Positions 22,776 to 36,664 are shown, counted from the stretch's first letter. The stretch is DNA of 64,000 bases from Hyperoodon ampullatus (GCA_949752795.1 OX457060.1:105350949-105414948); one strand, 5' to 3'. Notes: generated by a model from the letters alone, not told the origin. Numbers and translations are program-made.

Positions 22776-23421
22776 TTTGCAGGTTCTTATTTGTTATCTT
22801 TTTTTTTTTTTCAGTACGTGGGCCTCTCACTGTTGTGGCCTCTCCCGTTGCGGAGCACAGGCTCCGGACGTGCAGGCTCAGCGGCCATGGCTCACGGACC
22901 TGGCCGCTCCGCAGCATGTGGGATCTTCCCAGACCAGGGCACGAACCCATGTCCCCTGCATTGGCAGGCAGACTCTCAACCACTGCACCACCAGGGAAGC
23001 CCTGTTATCTATTTTATACATATTAGTGTATGTACGTCAATCCCAATCTCCCAGTTCATCCCACCCACACCCCCCACTTTTCCCCCTTGGTGTCCATATG
23101 TTTGTTCTCTACATCTGTGTCTCTATTTCTGCCTTGCAAACTGCTTCATCTGTACCATTTTTCTAGATTCCACATATATGTGTTAATATACAGTATTTGT
23201 TTTTCTCCTTCTGTCTTACTTCACTCTGTATGACAGTCTCTAGGTCCATCCATGTCTCTACAAATGACCCTATTTCATTCCTTTTTATGGTTGAGTAGTA
23301 TTCCATTGTATATATGTACCACATTTTCTTTATCCATTCGTCTGTCAATGGCATTTAGGTTGCTTGCATGACCAGGCTATTGTAAATAGTGCTGCAATGA
23401 ACATTGGGGTGCATGTGTCAA
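22776..23421 (-). mobile_element. L1 3' region, antisense, split by a CHR SINE
   Basis: After the SINE the match to cetartiodactyl L1 3' UTR is strong: 'gtcaatcccaatctcccagt' (23038), 'gattccacatatatgtgtta', 'tatgacagtctctaggtcca', 'gagtagtattccattgtata', and 'gctgcaatgaacattggggt' (23392). The part left of the SINE (gcaggttcttatttgttatc) belongs to the same element. The true 3' terminus is missing. Confidence 0.9.
22800..23002 (-). mobile_element. Long-form CHR SINE inserted in L1
   Basis: Poly-T on the left and the head 'ccaccagggaagccc' on the right, hence minus strand. Flanked by tgttatct at 22792-22799 and 23003-23010, which also restores the L1 reading across the site. All open frames here derive from the SINE. 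Confidence 0.95.
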
Positions 23422-24521
23422 AACATTTCTGTCTTAATATAAGCATAGTTATGGCAATAATTATTGGTTACCTTGTAGATGGAGAGAAGTAAATGGATTT
23501 TTTCTATTTATATATGACTTTGAAACTATTTTTGTGTTTATATTTAAATATGGATATAACTGATTCTTATGAAATCAAAACATTTCAAGCAAAAAAGTGA
23601 TGCAAGTGTGTACAAGTTCACACAATTTCTAGTGCATATGTCCAGGTGCCAGAAATATGTGTAATTTTATAAATATGCTCAAAAATTCAGCTACTACCTG
23701 TTATCCATTTCATTCTGGAAATGGGAAAGCATCAATTTTCAAAGTGGAAAGGAATTCACTTTCTTTCTAAGTTTAATTTTTTCCTGACTCATAAAGTGAC
23801 TTTCCATTCAGAAGCTTTTGAGTGTCAGGGCTTAAAAAGCTTCTGTTTCTCTGTTTGGCATTCAGAGAGTAAAACAAAATTAATGAAATTAACACTAATG
23901 AAAGACTAAATTAATGAGATTTGGTTATCTCAAAAAGCACTTTTGAAGTAAGAATTATCAGATGTTTGTAATAGAGATTAGTGCCCTCAGAAACCAGAGA
24001 GGCTAATGTGTTGCAATATACGCTTCTAAAATGACTATCAAAGAGAAGAGGTTGGATATAGTTACCTACTTTGAAATGAATAGATTTTTTTCTGGTTAAT
24101 GTTTTTCAGGAGACCAAAATATTGATGAAGCTTTGTCACCACTTTTGTATACAGACATTTTTATATATTTGTAATTTTTCTTTCAAAATAATGTAACACA
24201 ATCAAGATACCAAGAGATCTATACTGGTCTCATTAAGAACTATATGCTTTTCAGTTTCATGCATAACATTTTGATGAGATAATCAGATAATCACAAAATA
24301 ATTATTTTTCAAGTCCATTCCATAGTCACTATCTCCACTTACTCCTTTATCATAATGTTGGGCACTCTAAGTTTGCATTGAATATAAAAAGTTCAATTAA
24401 AAAAATAAAAGATAAAAAGCTCCATTTATTATAAACATATTCAAATTGCACTCTGAATGTATATTTAATTAGCACATTTGCCCTCTATTTTGTACCCCTA
24501 GGTATCTTTTTTTACTCCTAC
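23422..24521. other. Unannotated AT-rich sequence
   Basis: No repeat or gene recognised. Confidence 0.4.
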
Positions 24522-24738
24522 TTTTTTTTTTTTTTTTTTTTTTTTTGCTGTACGTGGACTTCTCACTGTTGTGGCCTCTCCCATTGTGGAGCACAGGCTC
24601 CGGACGTGCAGGCTCAGCGGCCATGGCTCATGGGCCCAGCCGCTTTGTGGCATGTGGGGTCTTCCCGGACTGGGGCATGTACCCGCGTCCCCTGCATCGG
24701 CAGGCGGACTCTCCACCACTGCGTCACCGGGGAAGCCC
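24522..24738 (-). mobile_element. Long-form CHR SINE with a 25-nt T-run
   Basis: Uninterrupted poly-T (24522-24546) on the left, complete SINE body and the head ending gggaagccc. Flanked by ctcctactt and cccctactt, a 9-bp duplication with one mismatch. The long homopolymer suggests relative youth. Confidence 0.95.
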
Positions 24739-25454
24739 GCCCCTACTTATTTTAAACTACTAAAATCCTATATTTAATTTCAAATATCTAGACCAGATTT
24801 GGTGTTTTGTAGAATCTAGTGGGAAGTAAGGTCTTTTTCATTTCTCTCCTTTAAGATTAATTGGGGCTCACTCAACAAAGTGTAAAGCAATGTGAAAGTT
24901 TCAAATATGTGTGTCTCAGAACTTGAAACTCATAAACAAAATTAGAATGAATCTTTAGGTTTCCAGAAATTCATCTGTTGCTTGTGGCTGGATTTTTAAC
25001 AAGTTAAAAACAAGTTAGGAAAAATGCTTGTAACTGAAATTTGAGTATTTCAATACCATAAGTTTTGAGGAGCATTTAAAGCTTTTGTTTCAATTGTCCA
25101 ATAGTTCTAAACTATTCTAAACAACATTGCAGAAATGTTGGGTAATTAGTGTCAATACTTTCCTCTAATGTATACAGATTAAAATCTATCTCTAATTCTT
25201 CTCTTCTAGGCATCATACTTTATAAAGGGAACTAACTTCCTTTTCTGAGAATCTTCCATTTGTCAAAGTTGAGATTATTGTTCTCATTTTCTCTTTATCT
25301 GAAATTCTTTTGTTAGGAAATTTATAAAAATTTGGAGTTTTTTGAGAGATAAAATTTACAATTATCAATAGATTAAAAATAATAGAGAAAAAAAGATAGT
25401 AGTAAGTTTACTGAAGAACTACAAGATCTAATTAAAATAGACCCCATCTTGAGA
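24739..25454. other. Unannotated AT-rich sequence
   Basis: Nothing recognised beyond the SINE's right-hand duplication. Confidence 0.4.
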
Positions 25455-25610
25455 ATTTGGAGTTTTGGTATCCTGCCACTGATCACATGTGCCCTCCCTG
25501 GATATGTTACTTGATATCTCTGTTCCTCAAAATCCTCACCTGTGAAATGGTGAAAAGAGTGAGGAGTATGATTTTTCACTGGAACATTTTAAAAATAAAA
25601 CAAGATATGC
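25455..25610 (+). mobile_element. MIR SINE relic
   Basis: 'gttacttgatatctctgttcc' followed by 'cctcacctgtgaaatggtg' (25536) matches the MIR core 'acttaacctctctgtgcctcagtttcctcatctgtaaaatg'-type sequence in sense orientation. Confidence 0.7.
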
Positions 25611-27599
25611 AAAACACAAGGATTTTTGTCTTCTATCTTAAATTGTGTGTAGTTATGCTCTCTGATATGCAGGAAAACAAAAGACTGTAGAAGTTTTTAA
25701 TATCTATTGTAAGTCAGACAGAGTAGTAGTGGAAAAATCAAAAGTGGCATTCACAAATTATACAAATTGATGGTTTCAAACTTCATTTGGAGAATGAGAC
25801 TAATTAGGTCATGCTTTGGAGACTTAATGAAGTGAGCAACTTCTGGGGAAGATACAGATAAAAAAGTATTCCTTACTTAGAGGAAGTCAAGTGTACAAAG
25901 GAAAGCTATGATTTGCTTTGCACAATAAATAACTACAGTAAGAAAAATAAAGAGAAAAGTATAAAGGTAATCAAAGAGTTGCCTACAAATACAGAATTGG
26001 TTTGAATTCTTTATTATAATTGGCCAAGTATACAAAAAATATGATTAATTCTAAGCTTATACCACTGCTGAATTAGTGGCAGCCTACTTAAATAGGAAGG
26101 AAAATACTCAGGAATTACAAACCATGTATGTCTTAAAGTGAAACCTATAAAATGATGGTAGGTGTCACACACATATCATGCTACTTGGCCACAGATTTAT
26201 TCCTCAGGCTATGTCAAATCTACCCTGAACATAGTAAACATATCTATTTATTTAATTCATATTTGCCTTTGAGCAGCAAAACCATGTGTAAATAAACCAC
26301 ATAAGGCCAATATTATGGCAATAATCTTTTACAATTATTCAATAAATACTTAGACGCTGTTAGTATTATAACACCTAAAGAAATGCCTTCTTGCTCTGAG
26401 TAATGTATCAGGTCTTGAACTGTCAATAAAATAGTATTTTGTGATGAATTAACATTTGAATTAAAGAAAATGACACCATTTCCAAAACTTTAATATTTGG
26501 GGTTGATTTTTTTAAGTTTACAAAACCAGGGATAATATATATATATATATATAATTTTAATTTAATATTTGTAATTAAGAATCTAAATGACCAATCCAGG
26601 CACAAATTTTTAAATGTACACAATTTGCAGGCAGATATATGCCAGTTAGAAATACAGGACAGTCACCAAAAGAATTCCAGAGATCTGAGACATTAGTTTT
26701 GGTTCATAATTGGTGATATTTTCTGATTTTAAATGCAGACATAATATTTCAGAGACATTCAAATGAGCAAGGTAAATAGTTTTAGAATAAAATCACAAAA
26801 TCATCATGATTTATAAATCTTCAATATGGTATCTAGTCAAATGTCTACTTCAGAGAAACACAAATCCACACACATACACACACACACACATACATTCCTA
26901 GGATGATTCCATAACCTCTCTTAATAGGACATCCCAGTGTATACATTCCCCTTCAATAAGTAAATAAATAAATCAGTATGACAAAGAGGTCAAGCAGTAG
27001 TAATAAATTATCTGCCGGTTCGGTTATATCTCTCCAAAGACCAAACTGAATAACATGCTCTTTATCTTCTGGCAGAAATCCAAAACTGAAGGAAAAGGAG
27101 AGAGCTCTTTGAAGGAACAGAATAGGAGACTCACCCATGCAGTTAGTAGGCTGTCTAAAGACAATGTTTCTTTCTAACTTTTGTAATACCACCAGCGTTT
27201 ATTAAAATACGTTTTTGATTCTTCCAGCTCATATGGTAGTTTCTAGAACGTAGTTTTATGTTACTGGCATATAAAGATGATAAAAAATAAAAATGTTTTT
27301 TTATTTCTATAGAAAAAAATTTTCTAGTGATTAAGCTTATTTAGCCTGTATGGGCATATTTATGTTAAAGTTGAAACTGACAAAATTCAAAACACATGAT
27401 GCTCTTTTACTATCTGTGAAATGTTTAAGCAGATACCACAGTATCCAAGATCGAGTACAGTGTTAAAATTGTAAATAGGCTGTGAACAAATGTTGCAGAA
27501 AAATGGAGCTATGAGAATAGAAACATATATACAGTTCAATAGAGAAACTGGGGTAAAGAATTGATAGGTAAGCATGTGCTTGGCAAAGTCAGCTAGCTA
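25611..27599. other. Long unannotated stretch with two microsatellites
   Basis: (TA)n at about 26534-26554 and (CA)n at about 26868-26893. Otherwise unique AT-rich DNA without supported features. Confidence 0.5.
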
Positions 27600-27905
27600 C
27601 TGGCATTGGCTTCCTTGTGTTTTAGGCATAAACTGGGCTATATTTCCCAGCCTCCCTTGCAGTTAGATGGATGTGGCCAAAGGAATGTTAGCTAATGTTA
27701 TTCTCATTCCAGGCAACTACAATAGAAATGCCTCCCAAGATACATGGGGCCATGTAGTCAATGTGCAGAGTCACCAAGGGGAGGACTGTATCCAAGCAGG
27801 ACAGCTTCTCAAGGAGCCACACCAGCCTTGAGTTCTTCCCTAAGCAGAAATTAATTCTCATTGTCTTAATCTATTGAGATTAGGGGTTTGTCGGTCATAG
27901 CACCT
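27600..27905. mobile_element. Probable old LTR-like relic
   Basis: 'gggctatatttcccagcctc' with 'ccttgcagttagatggatgtggcc' at about 27636 is a landmark of a dispersed mammalian element. The rest is too diverged to name. Borders approximate. Confidence 0.4.
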
Positions 27906-27920
27906 GGTGTTACCTTAACC

Positions 27921-28070
27921 CAGCGTTTCTCAAACTTGAGCATACATCACAATCCCATGGAGAGCTTGCTAAAACACATCAAATGGCCACACCCCAGAGA
28001 TCCTGATTTAAGGAGTCTGGGGTAGGACCCAAACATTTGCATTTTTAACCAGTTCCCAGAGGCTGCTGCT
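27921..28070 (+). mobile_element. MER5-like hAT-Charlie element
   Basis: Starts cagcgtttctcaaacttgag (the MER5-type terminal inverted repeat) and continues with 'acaccccagagatcctgatt', 'taggacccaaacatttgc', and 'tttttaaccagttccc'. Non-autonomous, ancient. The right terminal repeat is poorly preserved. Confidence 0.85.
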
Positions 28071-30037
28071 CTTGGTATCCTACTGTAAGAATTTGCTTCT
28101 TTAATACAATATGTTAAAGGTAAATATAAATTATTATATTTTAATATTTTTCATATTTTTATATTATTATTTTTTTATTGGCTGCTGGAACTTCGAGGTA
28201 TAAAAGAGTTTATTCTTATTTTTCTGCCCCCCATTGTTATTTTGGTAGTACTCATGAAAGATTTGAACTAACATCTAAAACAGGTAAAATGCTTCAGAAA
28301 TCTAGAATCAATCTTTATTTCCCTATTTCTGCTCTTCCTTCCATAAACAATTCTTCCCTTATTAAGTTAAATTACAAATTTTTCAGAGCATATCAATGAG
28401 GAATTATAATTATAAAATGTACTGTAAATTCCTAATTGGATAGAATTTATCAGCAATTCTGTTCTGTTTTTTCTCGATAGCCTGTACCCTGGTCATGTGT
28501 TGATTCCTGTAACACACCTTAAACTTTTGTGAGCCTTTCCAACATCTGCTTGCCTTCTTCCCTTTGATTGCTGTCTCTTTTAACTCTAAGGCCCTTTAAA
28601 TCCTCTCTGTGGTCTCCTGGGCATTTATAAATGACAGGGAACCCAGTTACTGCCTTTCAGAAACTTCAAATCCCTCAGAAACGAAAATCTCCAATTATTG
28701 CTTGAATTCTTGTTTCTTGCTGTCTTAGAGCTTCTTCTGCCATCCCATAAATATTTGAACACAATACAGTCACTTAAAGATTCACATTTGGTTTGTCAGC
28801 TTCTTTGGGAAGTTTTGAAAGGAGCTACATTTTTAACTAAATTAAACTGTAGAAACTGCAAGAAACTATATAGTTGTGTTTTTTCCTCAAAGATGCTCTG
28901 CTACAGGTGACGGAATCAAATTCTTAGGATATACACAAACTCTTTAGTTAAAAATTTATGTGTGTAAGTCTATCTACTTATTTATAAATATATATACAGA
29001 GAGATAAATACAAAGCACCAAATTCATCTAAAGAAAATGATTTAAAATCAGCTATCTTCTCTATAAAATGGAGACAATATAGTACTAAATCATAGAGTTT
29101 TGTAATAATTAAATGAGAAAAGGCTTATAAAATAATGCATGACACAGCATTAAAGAATGCTAACTACAACTCCTGCTACTGCAGTTAATACTTTGAATTC
29201 CTAAATGGGTATTTTAAGAAGAAGTGACCACTATTGAAAACTAGCTATGTCCTACAGCTCCCTTGTATTCTAGAAATCAACTCAGTCTTTTGGGGTTATT
29301 GTTAGTCTGAGATTGGGTGTAGGGGACTACCCCTTTGGTGTAGCGAGCTGAGTGTCTACAAATGTAGAGGATACTGACTTTAGAGTTTGTCAGTTAAAGA
29401 GACAAAGATGCAGTTGTTTCAGAGATACCAGAAAAGGACTTTAGCCTAAAAACATAAGAGCCTACAGTTATCTAGAATTATTTAAGCAAATACATTTTAT
29501 AAAGTCTTCATTCCACAGTTTTTCTTAAGGCTTAACAGAAGATGTATGAAAGATGGCACAGCATTTTTTGGAACTGACATTAGGAAGAGAATAGACAGAG
29601 GAGAAAAAGGGTGATTCTTCCTGGAAGAGAAGAGTGATCCAGTGGGAGTGTGGAGACTTGGAACCACTAATCAGAAAAAGTGTACCAAGAGGGGGCGGGA
29701 GACTCATTTTGCTGAGGTTGCTGTTAGGTTTGGATTGTTTTTTCCTAAATGTCCACATACGTAGAGTTCTGCAATGGTAAAATCCCATGAGGCACTAGTC
29801 TATCAAAACTGGGTAACATTATTATTAAAAGTTTCCTGCAGCCATTTTCACCCTCTAACCCAGCTTTAAAGAGTGCATTAATTTATGCATAAGATGACAA
29901 AGCTAACCACAGAAAACAAAGAGCTATGGAGAAACTATGGTGGAAAAACTACCTGATATTAGGCCTTAGTTATATTATTGTATAGATCAGTAGACTGAAT
30001 CACCTTAAACCTCAGTGGGTTTTGTTTTGTTTTGTTT
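28071..30037. other. Long unannotated stretch
   Basis: Unique AT-rich DNA. A (GTTTT)n run lies at about 30018-30038, next to the L1 that follows. No coding or RNA signal. Confidence 0.45.
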
Positions 30038-30412
30038 TTTAATTGAAATATAGTTGATTTACAATGTTGTGCTAGTTTCTGGTGTACAGCAAAGTGATTC
30101 AGATATAGATAGACAGAGAGATAGATAATATATTATATATATAAATATATATATATTCTTTTTCAGATTCTTTTCCATTACAGATTATTACAAGATATTG
30201 AATAAAGTCCCCTGTGCTATTCAGTAGGTCGATCCCAAACTCTTAATTTATCCCTCCTTTGCCTTTGCCCTTTGGTAACCATAAGTTTATTTTCTATGTC
30301 TGTGAGTCTATTCCTGTTTTGTAAATGATTTCATTTGTATGACTTTCTTAGATCCCACATATAAGTGATATCATATGATATTTGTCTTTCTGGCTTACTT
30401 CACTTAGTATGA
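30038..30412 (-). mobile_element. L1 3' end, antisense, 5'-truncated
   Basis: Matches the cetartiodactyl L1 3' terminus: 'gaaatatagttgatttacaa' (30046), 'gtacagcaaagtgattcag', 'ttctttttcagattctttt', 'gataccatatgatat'-type block near 30370, ending 'cacttagtatgat' at 30412. A GATA/TA-rich microsatellite (about 30100-30157) has expanded inside it. Confidence 0.9.
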
Positions 30413-33159
30413 TTTTTTTTTTTAATTGTTAAAATAGCATTTCTTTCATTTTCTTTTTCTTTTTTAATTTAATTGGAACTCAATTTGTTTAGGAAAATAT
30501 TAAGGAAACTTTTAAGAGTACATCATTAAAAGAATATAACACAATTTATAGGGAGGAAAGAATAAAGAATATGTAAACTAATACATAAAGGAAGCCAGGA
30601 ATGAGCCCAAATCAACATTCTTACCATAAATAGCTATATATACCAGTTTTAACAAGGGTGCCAGTTTGGGGAGAATTATAATTGATTGTCATGAGAATTC
30701 AAGCATGATAATATGAATAAAAGTGCTTTACATTCCTATGGCACTATGGAAGTGCAAGTTAGTTTTTAATAAAATAGTATAGAATCCTTCAATAAATCCA
30801 TTATTTCATTCTCTTTCCCAACCCCTCTAAGATCAATATTCACATACTGCGAAGACTTTTCTGGTTCCTGTTTCTCAGAGCACATAGAAGAGGAATGAGC
30901 TTAATTTCTCAAAGTCTGGGTGGCACAGCTAGAATGAGAAGTTGGGCCTTCATAAATCTGAATTACTCTGAAAAAAGGAGCCATGCTCTCCTTACTTTTT
31001 ATTTCCTTGAATTTCTTAAAGAGGTTCCAAAAGCTTTTCAACTACTAAACAGTTCTAACTCTACATATATATTTATACATATATATTTTAATATAATATA
31101 TAAATTATACTAATATAAATCTAATTAAATTTGCCCTAAAATATCCACTTGTGCATAAAAATGCAAAAGTATTAAAAATCATACTTTACATTCTTCCTAA
31201 TACAAAACATTTGAAAAAAATAATTCAAAGCAATAATTCAAAAAATATTTCTACTCTAATATATGCCTGGGTTCATTGACCCCTTATGTGTGTGCACAGG
31301 CATGCAAAAGAAACACCTGGGCCATGCCAGAAATGAAATAAAACTGTAACACCTGGAAAAAAAATACACATATCTCAACATACCAGGAAACCTAACAGAA
31401 TTCATATGTGTAAAAAAATAATATTCTTGTAAGTAAGCATTGGCTTTTCCCTCTTTGACAGTGCTGGAACATAGAAAATATTCCAGTGCCTCATACATGG
31501 ATAAAGTGCAAACCTATGTCCTTGCCATGAATTGGTATGAATGCTATTATCAATGAGGCTTAGTCCAATTCCACTTAATTCCATATTAAATCTCCCCAAA
31601 TGTATTGTTTGGAACTTTTCAGTAGTACCAGGAAACTATATTTATCTCCAATGTAATGCAAATTTAAATAGGACCCATTTCCTAGAGAAAAAGAAAAATT
31701 TAAAAGCAACACCCGTATCCAATATTATTTGCTATGCCATCACTAAAAATAGTTGTGAAAATTATCCAGTGATTTGAAATCATTTCATCATAATGTATGT
31801 TTTGTACCATCTTCAGGGATCAGAGAGTCATAGCTGGAGTGCTAAGTCATAGTCATGACTGGAGTTCTAAGAATATTGAAATTTCTTGAAACCCTATTGC
31901 TCTCAAGTGATGTATTCATCCCAGAATGTTTATCATCCCTGAACTTCCCCTACTGATTTCACTAAGGGTACTAGGGCCTTTCTCATTACCTACTTGATAA
32001 ATGACAAAACGGCTCCTCTTTCTTCTATTACTTTTCTTCTTAAAATTCTCTTTGCAATAGCCCATTCCTCTCAGTAAATCACGTTGATGAGGTTTTTAAC
32101 CCTGCACTTGCTATAAAGACAGACCTAGACTGTTACCAGATTTTCTGCTAAATAGCTTCTAACGTACTCACTCCAATCTTCTATTTCTACCCTTAACGGT
32201 TATCTCAGGGCTGCTGCAGTCTCCTCCTAACCCAATTCTCTGCTCCAACATGATTCTCTTTCCTCTTAAGAGTTCCCCTTACCAGGATCTTTCATATCAC
32301 AGCCAACGTTGTCTGCATGACACTTTAACCATGACTCCCCCTCTGCATACTTGGGTTGATTCATCCCTGTTTTTCCCTCCGACTTTCCAGGATTCCCTAT
32401 CATTTTTTCCTAAAAATTGTATTTTTCTAAGCCTATATAACACTAGCTTACTAAATCAACTGTTTTAATCCTGCTTTTTTTCCTGAATTCTTTTCTAAGT
32501 AGAAGACAAAAAGTTATTTCATTTTGGCCTGATCACTTCTATAGTTGAATTTACTGTCCTTCAAATTTAAATTTTTGTATTTTTAAAGTTTATTTATACA
32601 CACACATCTTTGTTTCACACACATTTTTATAGATAACTATGATATTATCATAAATACTAAGAAAGATTATATCTGTATAAATCTTTAAAGGAGAAATAAA
32701 ACCTCATGTCCAGATAGGAATTGTGGTATTGTTTTAATAACTGCAAAGATGTTCATAATAAATGCTAGAACTAAAATGTATGTGACATTTGGTAATCAGG
32801 CTGACACTTCCTAAATTATATAATGAAAAACTGCATTTAAAAAACCTGAATAATTACAGCTCACATAACACTATTTAGGTAACCTTAATAAACTACTGAA
32901 CATTAGAATTTTAAAAACATGTTCAATATTAACTATAATCAAAATAGTAATATAAAGAAATATAAGGTGGCTAAAAATATATACAGTAAAATAAAGGGAA
33001 CTATCAAACCAGGTATTTGCCAATAAAAATAAATATGAGCAAAATTTGATTTAGTCTTTTCCTTAATGTTAATAGCTATCCAAAATTAATGACCTGGATC
33101 ATACACAACATTGATAGTTTGGAATTCTATCAGTAAAAATTAGGTTCATTCTTGAGTGG
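30413..33159. other. Long unannotated stretch, possible L2 scrap
   Basis: Mostly unique AT-rich sequence. 32150-32400 is pyrimidine-rich and contains 'gctgctgcagtctcctccta', resembling the L2 'ctgcaacagcctccta' block, but the match is too weak to call. No gene supported. Confidence 0.4.
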
Positions 33160-33595
33160 TAGAAAACCTAAAATAACAGTAACTTAAACAAGATAGACAT
33201 TCATATCTCTCATATAATCCTAACCAGTCTCACATGAAAGTCTCATAATCATCAGGTTTTCAGATTCCTTTGATAATATTGTCATGTTCTCCTCCAAACA
33301 TGGTTACACTTTATGGTCAAAAGAGGCTGCTTAAACTCAGCCATCACATATGCTTTTCAGCCTAAAGGAAGGAAACAAGGATAAAAAAGGACGTTCATTC
33401 CTGTTAAGAATATTTGCCAGAAGTCACAACATCCCATTGTTAGAATTAAGTGCCTGTACTCACCTAGCTGCAAGGGTCTCTGGGAAATATGTTGTTTATT
33501 TATTGTGTCTGGTAAAAATCAGGGTCCCATAATTAAGAAAGAAACTGAGAGTAGGTACTGGGGGACAACTAGCAGTCTCTGCCACATGGTCATAA
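33160..33595. repeat. Old dispersed repeat, family not named
   Basis: Contains 'acctagctgcaagggtctctgggaaat' (33458 on) and ends with 'gggggacaactagcagtctctgcc' near 33561. I recognise these phrases as recurring in mammalian genomes but cannot assign the family. A similar layout occurs at 48190-48560. Confidence 0.5.
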
Positions 33596-34107
33596 TAATA
33601 AGTTTTATATTTGAACACAAAATCAGTCTTCCAGCTTCCTCCATGAAGGATGTAATTGACCCGATTCAAGCCAGTGTCAGAAAATAACACCCAGAACTTA
33701 TATGGGAGCTAGCAGATGAGAACTCTTATCTACTGGACTGGGAGACATCATGCTCTGAGCCTGAAGCCAATGGGGCCACCGATTAGAACCTGAGGACCTT
33801 GAGCTTTGAACCAAACTGTGCCTAGAACCAGTCCTACCTACATGTGTCAACAAGTAAACTTGTTTCCATAATGAGAAGTCAATTTTTTGTCAAGATTTTC
33901 AAACTTCTACTAAGCCTAGTATACACAAGATAGTAGTCTGTATTCACAAAGGCAGTGTATGTCTGTTTGTTTATTTTAAATTCTTCTCAGGGTTTATATA
34001 TTAAGGTGATGTTACATTTGCAAAATCACAGTCAACATTAATATAAGAAAAATGTCTTATGTATTTCACTAAAGTTTTTAATTTTTCCTTTTTTATATAC
34101 TCTAGGC
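33596..34107. other. Unannotated unique sequence
   Basis: Nothing firmly recognised. Confidence 0.4.
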
Positions 34108-34437
34108 AAACACTGTCCAGTATAAATATAATACAAGCCACAAGTGTGAGCCACATATACGATTTTAAATTTTTTCAGTTGTCATACTTAAAAGGTAAAA
34201 AGAAACATATTAAATTAATTTAATATATTTTGTTCAAACCAACACATCAAATATTAATATTTCAACATGCATTCAATAAAAAATTATTGAAAATATATTA
34301 CATTCTTTTTTTCATACTATGTCTGCAAAATCCAGTGTGTATTTTATACTTAGAGTCCATCTCAATTCATGCTAGACGTATTTCAAGAGCTCAATAGCCA
34401 CATGTGGCCAGCAGTTGCCATATTGAATGGCATCGCT
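34108..34437 (+). mobile_element. Non-autonomous DNA transposon relic (MER type)
   Basis: Block order matches an old mammalian hAT-like MITE: 'cactgtccagtataaatata', 'gtgagccacatatacgattt', 'aaattaatttaatatatttt', 'tttttttcatactatgtct', and 'caagagctcaatagccacat', ending near 'gccatattgaatggc'. The class is inferred from the ~330 bp length and paired ends; family name not assigned. Confidence 0.75.
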
Positions 34438-36664
34438 CAAGTCCAAGTTAATTCACAGGAATGATCAATTCCTTAAAGAGTGGAAAGAATTTATTATAAA
34501 CTAACTGAGTCTGAATAAGTTTGATGGGAAAGGATGAGTACATGTGGAAAATGTGATAATCTTTTAAAGTCTTCATGTTTCCTTAAATCTATTTTGATCA
34601 TTTATTTTTTTCTTATATATAGTTGAAAAGTTATTGGCATAAACTTGCATATAAGCTAAAAGATTGTCAGAGCTGCTTCGGTTGAAAGTAATTGGAGACC
34701 CAGTTTCAATTGTCTTAGGGTTGAAAAAAAGGATGCATTGTGTTGTGTAATTACAGAATCCATGAGTAGTGTTAGATGTATAAAACTTAACATCCAGGGG
34801 CTCAACTCTATTATGATGTATGCTGGTTTCACTTTCAGTACAGTAGACAATTACTAGATTTATGCCCACTTTGCTCAAATTCAGCAGAAAAGAGCATTAT
34901 TTCCTAACTATGTCCATAAAACCCCAGCCTGATTCCCATTGGCCTAAATTGATTCACATGCCTAATTCCTAAAGCAGTTTTGGGGGCTATGGTGGAAATT
35001 AAGGTAGATTAAAATGTTTTATTGTCTTAAGACATATGTCAAAAGCTGAAACTGGTGATGGAATCTGTCCCTTCCTGAATGCAATGTGGACAACGAGCAC
35101 TTTGTCAAAGAAAAATTGGAAGAATAGATGTGAGACTGAAGAAAAGCAACATATGTCTACCCCATCTCATTTAACCATTTTTAATGTTCTCTGTCTATGT
35201 TTACATTAATTATCTCAATCACAATATTATACAGTTGGAATTTTCTCCTTTGCTTCTTACCTAAATTGCTAAATTCCTTTAAAAGAAATGAGACTACTGG
35301 TTTTCTTTCTGTTTTCCTTTGTATTTAGTATATTCGCTTTCTATTAATCCTTTCCTTGTTATTTATTTATTTATTTTCAGTTACTTCTGTAGTTGCCTGA
35401 AATTGTAGTAGAGACCAGGTAAGAATTTGTCAGCTTTTACCTCTGTGCCGAGTCATGTAATTTTCTGCAGGTTGATTGTGTCATCCTAAAGTTATGTGTG
35501 GCCTTCTGCTTTACTGCCTTCATTCTGAACAATTCACTATATTAATATTAAGAGACTGTCACGGCAAATCCTGGTTTTAGTTGTAAATTAGTTATCTTCG
35601 TGTGGAATTAAATTATTGCTGTGGTTTTTATTTCTTTTTTCTCTTGACTTTATAGCTTTTACAATAACTGTATATGAGGCTATAACCAGAGAACAATAAA
35701 TGTTATTTTAAAAAAATTAAGTTTATCCTAAAAATATTTTTAATCATTCAGTAATATACTCTTCTCACTTTGGAGATTGCCTCTTCTACTAAGTCTAGGA
35801 TAAGTGGTTATAAAATTGACCTCTTCTCAAGGACTTCCTTCTGAAATAAATAAATAAATAAATAAAAAATCCCTGACTTTTTCCTATCCTTTTGTATCAG
35901 GTTAGGTACTTAGGAAGGGGATTTTTCTGAGGATTCTTTTCATTTTTATCTCTAGCCCCTTGCCCTAAATTGGGAATCAATGGATTCAACCACCTGAGGT
36001 CCCATCCAGCTTTTAATTTCTTGAATTCTTATGTTTCCTTATTTTTGCTCTGAAACTACAGTTTTTACATTTTGTTGATTTGGGAAAAAGCCCGATCAGT
36101 TAATTGGATTTATTAAAATAATTTATTTTACAGATTTTTCCTTATGTGACTTTCTTCTCATATTTAGATATCTTATGGGAACTGCTTCCCTTGTCCAATT
36201 TATCAAGGAAAAGCTCTTTAAGACACATATTTAATTTCATTTTAAACAGTAGTTTTCTTTCTTCTATTAAGAACTAAATGTTACACCTTTGGAATAACCT
36301 ACAAAATGCTGTTCAACCTGTTACCCCTTGGGAAGAACCACTGTTTCTATAGAGTCTGAGAAAAACCCGGTCAGTGTAAGGTTATATTGATACACATTCC
36401 TTCAATTCTATGACATGCAGACACAAACCTTAGCTTCACAGAGAAATTATTTCATTCTAAACACTGAGAATGGGAATTCTAGTGTCCTTACTGTTATCAA
36501 ACTTGAGTGAGGGAACATTGTTTAATCTGAAATAATTTTTCATTTCTCAAAACCTTTTTAGTTAATAAAAATTTTGCATAATAATAAACAATTCACAATG
36601 GGTTTACATGAGGTTTTCATGATGAGTTTTCATAATTACATATTTTAAAGCACTTAGCATTTTT
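34438..36664. other. Long unannotated stretch
   Basis: Unique AT-rich DNA with an (AAAT)n tract at about 35842-35866 and a candidate micro-exon at 35381 (listed separately). The 101-codon minus-strand frame at 34573-34878 has no protein signature. Confidence 0.4.
35381..35418 (+). other. Candidate 38-nt non-coding exon or splice decoy
   Basis: Acceptor-like tract ending ttatttattttcag (to 35380) and a consensus donor, accag followed by gtaagaa (35419). All three frames contain stops, so it cannot be a coding exon. A weak case that rests only on the splice consensus. Confidence 0.15.
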
